The notes under the pieces: generated by a model
Told to the model about the DNA's origin: nothing
Databases searched by the model: none
Seen by the model: the letters and a program-made list of their open reading frames with translations, nothing else
Assembly: GCA_039105265.1 (NCBI GenBank)
Contig: JAPFFF010000006.1
Coordinates: 930,001-994,000, forward strand
Direction of reading: 5' to 3'
DNA from: Tritrichomonas musculus
Lineage: Eukaryota; Parabasalia; Tritrichomonadida; Tritrichomonadidae
DNA length: 64,000 bases
Position numbers and translations under genes: made by a program
Shown here: positions 57,075 to 64,000 of the stretch, in pieces
Layout of the letters: every line of letters starts with the position of its first letter
Position numbering within the stretch: position 1 is the stretch's first letter

Positions 57075-57640
57075 CCGATTGAATTTGACCAAAACGGAAA
57101 TAAAATTCACCATTCAATATGGAGAAGAAAATTAGATTCAAAGAAGAAAAAGAAAATAAAGAAAGTTATAAATAACAATAATAATGAAGAATGCGACTTT
57201 TACTTCGAATATGTTTTCGATGAAAATAAACCAGTTACTTATTATGAGAATTCAAATAGAATCCATCGAAAACAATTTAAAAAAATCTATCATTACTCAG
57301 CAGGAGAGCCCCCAATTCAGTTCTTACCCCCTTTGGTAAGTCAATTTCACCAGGATGGAATAAACACGTCCTTGGAATTAGTTTGCATGAGAATTACGAT
57401 GATGATGTTCCAGAGTACACGAACTATGCATTTGCTAATCTATCACAATGGGAATATATGAACATCTTGATGAAAAAAATGTCTGCTAGTCCGAGTAGAT
57501 TCACGAGTCAGGCAACATCTGCTAATCATTCTCCAACTGTGAAATCTCATCGCATATCAAATCCTCCTTCTATTAAAAAGCCTAAAACATAATATTATTT
57601 TAACTTACAAAAAATAGAAAAATATATTGTTTTTAATAAA
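57075..57640 (+). pseudogene. Broken duplicate of the 3' end of the 46043-50977 repeat gene
   Basis: 57075-57640 matches 50321-51026: it begins inside the last repeats, covers the C-terminal unique region, the TAA and about 50 bp of 3' flank, and ends just after TTTTTAATAAA. Identity is high (few changes over the last 300 bp). A segment of about 135 bp (50541-50675 in the source) is missing. There is no N-terminal part, no poly(A) and no obvious target duplication, so it arose from DNA-level duplication. The last 69 codons (57383-57592) are still open, starting with an internal ATG. Confidence 0.92.
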
Positions 57641-59675
57641 ACTGCTTTTGATAAAAATATTTTTTTCTCTCTTAAAATCATCTAATATATATTTCTACTC
57701 ATTGGAAAATTATTTACATTTCAATCTCAAATAATCTCCATTTAATAAATTCTCCAAAATTGGTATACAATCATTATTTTTTATTAGGATTAAAAATATA
57801 TCAATTTTGTTAAATTTCGTTCCTCCGATGCAGCTGTGGATTATTACATTTTTTTTTCTGAGAAAAAAATATGTAAACTATTGAATATTTTTTATCTATT
57901 TGTAAACTATTGAAATAGAAAAATTGACTAACAAATCTATAATTTTTGCGTTTAAGGTACAAATCCAGTACGTTATTTTTTGAATAGGAGAACGTTTATT
58001 ATTTGAATAGTTGCATGTCTCTGAAAAAGTTTAAATTGACTAGATTTGTTTTTGACGCTTATTTTACAATTTAAATTATAGTGCGAGCAAACCCGTAACG
58101 TCCTATTCAAAAAGTTCTATCGTTCATTCAAAAATAAATATTCTCACAAAATTAAAAAATAATTTTTCATTCATAAAATGGTAAAAAATTCAATGGATAT
58201 TCAAAAAGTGAGAATTTTTAGCTTCATTCAAAAAGTGGGAGAAATTGAATACACTAAGAAAAAATAATTTAATTTGGCCTTGAATTCAAAAAAACTGAGA
58301 AAAAATATTAGTGGCATAAATCAATGTTTTATACAGTTTTCTCTCTAGCTATGCAAGGCGAGGAATCTTGTAGAGTTGCATAGCAAACACATTAAAATAT
58401 CAAAAAGTAAACGATTCCTGCTAGAAATTCGCTTCAGCTTCAGATACACATACTCAATTTTGAAACGATCACGAATGACAACTTCAATAAAGCAACTATG
58501 CATGCATTGGAATATTACAGTGATAAAGATGAATGATTCCTGCAAGAAATTCGCTTCAGCTTCAGATACACATACTCAATTTTGAAACGATCACAAATGA
58601 CAACTTCAATAAAGTAATTACGCATAGATATTATTTTTAGAAAAAAAATAAAATAAATTTCTTCATCAAAGATCTTCTTATATCTTCTATATATTTTTTA
58701 TTAAAATCATTAACAATATATATAAGAAATTGACAAAACAATTTATACATTAAATTTTAACATTTTAAAAAAGCTAATAAATAGTTTTATGAAGTTAAAC
58801 ATATTTTTTTGCTATTTCTTTTATTAACTTTTTCAAAGCACATATAAAACTTTTTGAATGAACTAATAAAAAAATATAATAAAAAACTAATTTATCATTC
58901 ACTCAATCCACTTTTGCTAAAAACTACAAACGCTCAATTTAGATGTTCACAAGTGGATTTGCATGCCATTCTGTGTTAATCCAAAAGTTAACCATATAAA
59001 CAAGCCTAGTCTTTGAGATTTTAAATAGGTCAGTCTACTCATCATAATATCTAAATATATTTTGTTATATTTTTGTTTAATTTGTTCAAATCTGTTTATC
59101 ATCAGTTAATCTTTTGTAATTTATGTTATGAATACTATTTTTTGATAAAACCTAAAATGTAAATAAAAAAACCGTATGATAAACTTCATTTTTGAAATTA
59201 ACGTACGAACTAAAAAATAAAAAATTTGTTTAGATATGTTCAAATGATGTTTACGTTGTTTATTTTTAAATTTATGATATTGAAACGAATTGAGATATAT
59301 TTACAAAAAAAAAAAAAAAAAAAAAAAAGGATTTGTTATAAAAATTATAATCAAAAAAAGAATTGTTAAAAAGTATTTAATAAAAAAAGCATTTATAATT
59401 GTCAATATGGGTTTTATTTTTTTATATTTTAAAACAGTTACTCAACAGAATGATGATAAATAATTGATTTTAGGATAATGAAAATTCTTTAAAAAACGAT
59501 TAAGAAATTATAAAGAAATTATATAGAAATTGTAATCAAAAATGTAATCGTTTTATTTTCAATTTTTTGAATTTTTCAAATAAAATATGAAAGATGCCAC
59601 TTAAAATTGAAATAAATCGATTAACTTTTTGAATTTTAAAAAAGAAATGAAACTTTTTCAAATGAGAGAAATAAA
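57641..59675. other. Two kilobases of non-coding sequence with repeats
   Basis: No gene is supported. It contains ATTCAAAAAGT(G/T) copies (about 58108, 58200, 58225), an inverted pair around TTTTTGAATAGGA (57976-57992 and the complement at 58101-58117) that may be a very decayed element, the direct repeat at 58413-58626, and a 24-A run near 59309. Short open frames around 58376-58585 only follow that repeat. Confidence 0.55.
58413..58626 (+). repeat. Two direct copies of a ~92-bp unit
   Basis: 58413-58505 and 58535-58626 are nearly identical, beginning GATTCCTGCTAGAAATTCGC versus GATTCCTGCAAGAAATTCGC and ending near CAATAAAGYAA. The period is 122 bp with ~30 bp of unrelated spacer. The unit has more G+C than its surroundings. 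Confidence 0.85.
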
Positions 59676-60468
59676 ATGTTAAAAACAACAATTGCGAATT
59701 GGATCGAAAGTAAAAAATTTTTTCCAGTTGAAATATCAGATGCTTTTTCCTTATTTTTAAAAGAAACCAAAATAGACGTTTCAAGATCTTACTTTTTTCA
59801 AATTTTTTCGGAATATACAAAGGCACAAGTTATTAAAACCGGGGGTATATTTACAAGATCGAGTGATATTATTGAGACTATTGTACAGAGAAGTTTTTTT
59901 GGGGTTACAATGAACAATACATATGCCATTGACGAAAAACCGATCATAATTGAGAATTATAAATCCAAAAAAGTTCGAATTTCAAAAAATTATAAGGGAA
60001 AAGTGCCAGCAAATCTAATAAGTACATATAAAATGTTAGACCACTTGAAAAATGTTTATTTAATTTGTTGCATTTCATGCAATAGCGTAGTTCAATATCA
60101 TTTATCTGAATGTCCAATTAACACATTAATATTCAATTATGCTCAAATATAAAACCTTCAGAATATGGACGATTTATTTTGCTTGATAACGCCTCATTTC
60201 ATGGGCTTGATGGCATTGTCATTGATGAAATGGAAAAAAACAAGCTGGCAATTACTCGAACCCCTCCACTTGGTTGTTTATTTAACCCAATAGAGGATTT
60301 TTTGCTTGCTTCGATGATATACTAAAGAAAAATATAAAACTTTATATACAACAAAATGGTCAATTAAATCAAAATGAATTTCTGAAGTTGATTCACATTT
60401 CAATTTCAGAAACAACTAATATGGATATGCAGCAAATATTTCGCAGGGCAGGTATTTTGGAAGAATAA
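59676..60468 (+). pseudogene. Broken mariner/IS630-like transposase
   Basis: The first frame (59676-60152) includes NNTYAIDEKPIIIE, the first catalytic Asp, and a strand-rich core. The next frame resumes with YGRFILLDNASFHG (second Asp, DNxxxH) and TPPLGCLFNPIED (last acidic residue in the NPIE motif). A third segment from about 60310 continues to TAA at 60466-60468 (IFRRAGILEE). So two frameshifts, both in or near short runs, break an otherwise full-length mariner-type DDE/D gene. No terminal repeats were located. It abuts the pogo-like element that begins at 60555. A plain DNA transposon relic. Confidence 0.75.
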
Positions 60469-60548
60469 ATCATTTTTTTGCATATATTTAGATTATTATG
60501 ATTATTTATATATTATCTTTTTAAATATTTTTAAAATAAATTAATGAG

Positions 60549-62875
60549 TATAAAGATCCATGAAAAAGTAGATAACATCGTGAAAAAGTAGATAACATAT
60601 CACTTCATTCTATTGAATTTACACAAAGTTATTTGTAATAGCTCAGAAAAGTGGAAAGTGGGTAACAAAATAAAGTATTGAAACAATAACTTTTTGAAAA
60701 AAAATTTCACAATTTTTGCGATCATTTTGGGTTTTTCTTTCATTATTTTGTTTCAAAAAGTTTGTGTCATCAGAAAAAAATTGAGAATTGATTTCTGTGA
60801 TTCAAATGAAAAAGTTGAGGTTTTTGTGAACACTATTCAAATTTTGTTTTTCAGAAAATTGAATGAGTATTTAATTTCAGACTATTTCCAATGTCGCGAT
60901 ACAACATCACTGCCCAGCAAAATAAGCCATACTTGCTTCCCAAGCAAATGGTCAATCAATTTGAGGGCACCGATGAAGAAAAAGCAGCTTTCAATTTTGC
61001 TATCAACCAAATGGATTACATTATGGCTGAAAGTTTTTGCGAACAAATTGGCGTCTTATGCAGCCATTTAAGAAATCCGCCACTAAAAGTTTCCTATGAA
61101 AGAATAGGAAAGCTATTCAATGAATCCCGCCATCTTATTTGGGATATGGAGAAGAATTACATTCGTGGCCCTGGAGTAGATGGCAGACCTTGCACTTTAA
61201 ATGATAATGAATTAAATATTTTAAGAGGCCTTATCAATCAACTCTTGTATAATCCAGCATTTCGGATTTATCCTACTTTTGCCGAAATATCTGACCTTAT
61301 ATACACAAATTTCAAAAAATATATCTCACAAGACACATTAAGACATTTGTTTTATACTAAATTTAGTGATGATTACAAGACCTGCATTGGTGTTCCAATG
61401 GACAAAGACAGGGTAGAAGCAAGTCTCATCGACATTGAAACAAATCTTATGCAGTTATCGCAAAAAGTTAGTGGTGTTCCGGCTCCTTTTGTGTTCAATG
61501 TCGATGAGATGTGCCAATCTGATTTCGCAGACGCCCACGAAACCGTGGTTATTGTCCCAAAGAATTTTTCAAAGCCCAGAGCAGAATACTCTGTTGATCG
61601 TTCAATTAAGACCGCTACTTGCTTGGCTTGCATCAATCTTAATGGGATTGGATGCAAGCCACAGTATACAGTACAACGCAAGACAATAGAAACAGATCTG
61701 TATGACCACCTGCCATATGAGTCACTGCAGGTGGTTCATACAGATTCTGGATACGTTAATACGCAATCTTTTTTATTCTGGATGAACACATGCTTTTTAC
61801 CTAATTTAAGAAGATTGCGTATTCAATATCAATACTTTGGTAGAGCTGTTTTAATCTTAGACGGCTACAAGTCACATAAAAATGCTTTAGGTCAAATTAA
61901 TTTGACCTTACATAATCTCTCAATTCATTTTCTATCTGCTCATACATCCGATCAATCCCAGCCGCTTGATCTTGGGATTTTCGGATGTATGAAGCAGATT
62001 CAATCAAATTTTAGAGCTAATCCTGAATTATCCAAAGTTTGCAATCAAATTATAAAAATTCACAAATCGTTATATCAAGTTGCAAATCCAATCAATTGTC
62101 GATCTGCATTCCGACAAATAGGAATCATCACAACTCTATATCTCAATTTTGCACAATTTCCAGAATTAGTTACTTTTGACTTAACCCAGATTAAACGAAT
62201 TAGATTTTATGAAGAATCGTATTTAAATCAACTATTTCGATCAAGAATGCCAATGACAAATAATCAAATGATGCTATATAATTTTTATCAGAAAAATAAA
62301 AATAAAAATAAAAAGAAACAAAAAACAACAATAACTCTTACATATTTTCCATCTCCCAAAAAGAAATAAAAATTCTTTAATCTGAATTATTGATCTTATA
62401 TACTTTTTTTTTTTTGAAATTTATTTTTTCCTTTTAAAAAATTATTGAAATTAATTTTTCATACGAATTTGTGATATAATTGTTGATTTTTTGAAAAAAA
62501 TAATCCTCAATCCCATATAGGATTTCTAAATCAAGCAACAGTAGAAAATATATTTAAAACAATTTACTTGATCTCATGAACTGAAATATGATAATCAAAT
62601 AGGTGCAAAATGAAATATTTTATAAGAATTAAGAATAAAATAAATTGAATACTTTTTTTTTTTTTTTGAATGGTGTTTCAAGACAACATTCATTTTTCCT
62701 TTGAATTTATTTAGTTTTTTATATTTAAATGCTATTTTACTTGTTTTTTTCTCCACCAAATATTTTTTTTAAATTGCTTTATGAATTTTTTTCAATATTT
62801 TAAACTTTTTGAAAGAAAAAGTTATTTGTTATCTACTTAATTGTGATGTTATCTACTTTTTCATGGATCTATAAA
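60549..62875 (+). mobile_element. Pogo/Tigger-like transposon, apparently complete (60555-62869)
   Basis: 2315 bp with perfect 25-bp terminal inverted repeats (60555-60579 and 62845-62869) beginning GATCCATGAAAAAGTAGATA. Inside each terminus the core AAGTAGATAACA occurs a second time (60584-60597; complement at 62827-62838), a likely double transposase-binding site. TATAAA lies directly outside on both sides (60549-60554, 62870-62875). One open transposase frame is present. Identical termini and an unbroken frame suggest a recent, possibly active copy. Confidence 0.9.
60891..62369 (+). CDS. Pogo/Tigger-like (DDE_1) transposase
   Basis: 492 residues. The N-terminal ~190 residues hold helix-turn-helix-type sequence (NPPLKVSYERIGKLFNESRH; then ISQDTLRHLFYTKF). 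The catalytic core has FVFNVDEMCQSDF (Asp 205), AVLILDGYKSHKNA (Asp 324) and SQPLDLGIFGCMKQ (Asp 360): a DDD triad with 35 residues between the last two, as in pogo/Tigger. The C-terminus ends in a very Lys-rich tail (KNKNKNKKKQK), perhaps a nuclear localisation signal. All catalytic residues are present and no break is seen. Gene is centred in its element; leader ~310 bp, trailer ~475 bp. G+C is higher than in the element's flanks. Confidence 0.88.
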   Translation: MSRYNITAQQNKPYLLPKQMVNQFEGTDEEKAAFNFAINQMDYIMAESFCEQIGVLCSHLRNPPLKVSYERIGKLFNESRHLIWDMEKNYIRGPGVDGRPCTLNDNELNILRGLINQLLYNPAFRIYPTFAEISDLIYTNFKKYISQDTLRHLFYTKFSDDYKTCIGVPMDKDRVEASLIDIETNLMQLSQKVSGVPAPFVFNVDEMCQSDFADAHETVVIVPKNFSKPRAEYSVDRSIKTATCLACINLNGIGCKPQYTVQRKTIETDLYDHLPYESLQVVHTDSGYVNTQSFLFWMNTCFLPNLRRLRIQYQYFGRAVLILDGYKSHKNALGQINLTLHNLSIHFLSAHTSDQSQPLDLGIFGCMKQIQSNFRANPELSKVCNQIIKIHKSLYQVANPINCRSAFRQIGIITTLYLNFAQFPELVTFDLTQIKRIRFYEESYLNQLFRSRMPMTNNQMMLYNFYQKNKNKNKKKQKTTITLTYFPSPKKK

Positions 62876-63004
62876 TGGATGAACTCTTTCAATTTTACCA
62901 TTAATTCAATGAATTCTCAGAATTTTTTTTCAGTAAATTCTATTAGTTCATTCAATATTTGAGTAAAAAAATTATAAAGAAAAAAACTAAATTTTTTACT
63001 TTAT

Positions 63005-63772
63005 TTAAGGATTATTTTGATTAGAATGAACTTCTAATATTTTTGAGCATATCTCGGTGACAACCTTTTCATCAACTGGAGTGGTTCTGCCTATCTGCCT
63101 AAACTGATTATCAATTGTAAATAAAAGACTATTGAGCGAAAGTAGAAGAGGAGCATATCTTTTCCACACAGTCAGTGTACAAACTGTTTCATTTTGATTT
63201 CTTCGGTATATTGGACCAGCGAAGTCCATTCCTTCTTCTTCATTGATTAAACCAATTGCATGATGCCTCCTCTCAACCGAACTTACTGCTTGTATTGATG
63301 CAATTGATTGTTTATTAGGCTCTTCGGGTAAAGGGGCAAGATCACCTATTACTGCTGGACTTAGTTTTTTCCAGGAGATTGACCTTTTTACAAGATCAGC
63401 ATGCAAAGTTACTGCAACCATTGAAATCTCGTTTTTTTGAAACATTGCTGCCCACACGCATTGAATATCAAATAAGAACCTGTGTTCATCAAATAAATCA
63501 GAGAAGTAGAGTACATTTTGGTCAACATCTAATGATTTAGTAATACTCTTAACGTTAACTGAAAAGGTATGATAATCAACTAAAGCTTCAGGCTGGATGA
63601 CGATTGATTCTGGTTTTGGTAGGATACTCTTGATTCGAACAATAGCTTTGTTCTTTAAAACGGCACGACAACGAACCACAGATATGTTGACAACCACTGG
63701 GTTTGTTGGAGGAGGGGCCTTCGGAACTTCCCATGGAGAACAGGAGAGTTCAATAGCATCTTTTCTTTTCAT
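63005..63772 (-). CDS. Unidentified conserved-looking protein
   Basis: 255 residues, with no signal peptide, membrane segment or known motif that I recognise. The composition is balanced (no low complexity) and G+C is higher than the flanks, which supports a real gene. Recognisable features are a Pro-rich start (SPWEVPKAPPPTNPVVVNIS), a strand-rich centre (SIVIQPEALVDYHTFSVNVK) and a helical C-terminus. An initiator-like TCACTT lies 20-25 nt upstream of the ATG. It may be a host gene or a protein of a larger mobile element; the composition differs enough from neighbours that I leave both open. Stop is TAA. Confidence 0.6.
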   Translation of the reverse strand: MKRKDAIELSCSPWEVPKAPPPTNPVVVNISVVRCRAVLKNKAIVRIKSILPKPESIVIQPEALVDYHTFSVNVKSITKSLDVDQNVLYFSDLFDEHRFLFDIQCVWAAMFQKNEISMVAVTLHADLVKRSISWKKLSPAVIGDLAPLPEEPNKQSIASIQAVSSVERRHHAIGLINEEEGMDFAGPIYRRNQNETVCTLTVWKRYAPLLLSLNSLLFTIDNQFRQIGRTTPVDEKVVTEICSKILEVHSNQNNP

Positions 63773-63791
63773 CTTTTTGATCGAAAAAGTT

Positions 63792-63797
63792 AAGTGA
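63792..63797 (-). promoter_or_regulatory. Initiator-like TCACTT upstream of 63772
   Basis: Matches TCAYWW on the minus strand, about 20 nt before the ATG. Confidence 0.35.
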
Positions 63798-63874
63798 TTT
63801 TCTGAATAAAACGTTGCATTTCAATTGAATTTATTATATGAAATTGTTTTAAAATTTGAAACAAAAAGATAATA

Positions 63875-63995
63875 CTTTAGGAGTTTTTTTGTGATAGACA
63901 TCCCAATTTTGCTTGGTACAGAGCTGAACCAGTTGTATCTAATGAAGCTTTGACTGATATAATAATGTTAGTATGCATTTCATCATTTTCATAAT
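63875..63995 (+). other. Possible coding fragment at the right edge
   Basis: One frame reads CDRHPNFAWYRAEPVVSNEA and on to a TAA near 63992, with protein-like composition and somewhat higher G+C. It has no start codon visible and no recognised family. It could be a relic. Confidence 0.25.
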
Positions 63996-64000
63996 TTTAT

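Noticed and set aside
57075-57640. Processed (retroposed) copy of the repeat gene
   Set aside because: It includes sequence past the TAA but no poly(A) tail and no flanking duplication, so DNA-level duplication is simpler.
57950-58120. Possible further MITE around TTTTTGAATAGGA inverted copies
   Set aside because: The inverted match is short and imperfect and no target duplication could be found.
1-64000. tRNA, rRNA or spliceosomal intron
   Set aside because: I found no cloverleaf-like or rRNA-like stretch and no trichomonad intron signature (GTATGT with ACTAACACACAG); coding frames are continuous.
1-64000. Assignment to Entamoeba or Dictyostelium
   Set aside because: Both are AT-rich, and Dictyostelium has poly-Asn/Gln, but arginine deiminase, the kinase-Sel1 family, TCAYW initiators next to ATGs and intronless genes together fit a trichomonad better.

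Overview
The window looks like nuclear DNA of a parabasalid, most probably a trichomonad such as a Tritrichomonas-like species. It is very AT-rich. Genes are intronless and compact, and I saw no trichomonad-type intron. Most open frames stop with TAA, sometimes followed closely by more A/T of the kind trichomonads use as a UAAA poly(A) signal. Several starts lie a few bases behind a TCAYW-like initiator. The gene content also fits: arginine deiminase, an expanded family of kinase or pseudokinase plus Sel1-repeat proteins, Asn- and Gln-rich low complexity, and many DNA transposons. Species-level assignment is inference.

Layout. (1) 1-10.7 kb is mostly a transposon graveyard around one host gene (2009-3223). 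It holds four terminal-inverted-repeat elements with perfect 8-bp target duplications, hAT-like in style: 196-1946, 3687-4966, 5001-6338, and 5343-6043 nested in the third. A 767-bp P-like MITE (461-1227) is nested in the first. Decayed pogo/Tigger-like and Tc1-like transposases and two unidentified coding relics follow. (2) 10.7-36.98 kb is a dense host gene block: coiled-coil proteins, a Golgi-type GT2 glycosyltransferase, a PDI-like secretory protein without CXXC, arginine deiminase, a Gln-rich modular protein, a kinase-Sel1-UBR fusion, a pseudokinase-Sel1 protein, a DOCK-family RhoGEF, SmD3 and a long coiled-coil protein. (3) 37.1-40.9 kb holds an apparently complete P-like transposon (37982-40840) inserted inside an older inverted-repeat element. 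(4) 41.4-56.8 kb is host genes again: a divergent CAMK-type kinase, a PP2A B56-type regulatory subunit, a PIERCE-like axonemal protein, a protein with about 24 charged repeats, and a second kinase-Sel1 giant. Two MITEs lie between the last two genes. (5) 57-64 kb holds a broken duplicate of the 3' end of the 46-51 kb repeat gene, a decayed mariner/IS630-like transposase, a complete-looking pogo-like transposon with 25-bp inverted repeats (60555-62869), and one unidentified gene.

How the genes fit together. There is no operon logic. Divergent pairs with short gaps (14672/14767, 45745/46043, 33889/34289, 21484/22092) may share promoter regions. The kinase-Sel1 genes and the DOCK, B56 and CAMK genes are signalling components; the PIERCE-like protein points to flagella. 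The most novel material is the P-like autonomous/non-autonomous pair, the set of 8-bp-TSD MITEs whose subterminal repeats echo their own termini, the kinase-Sel1-UBR architecture, and the two modular repeat proteins.
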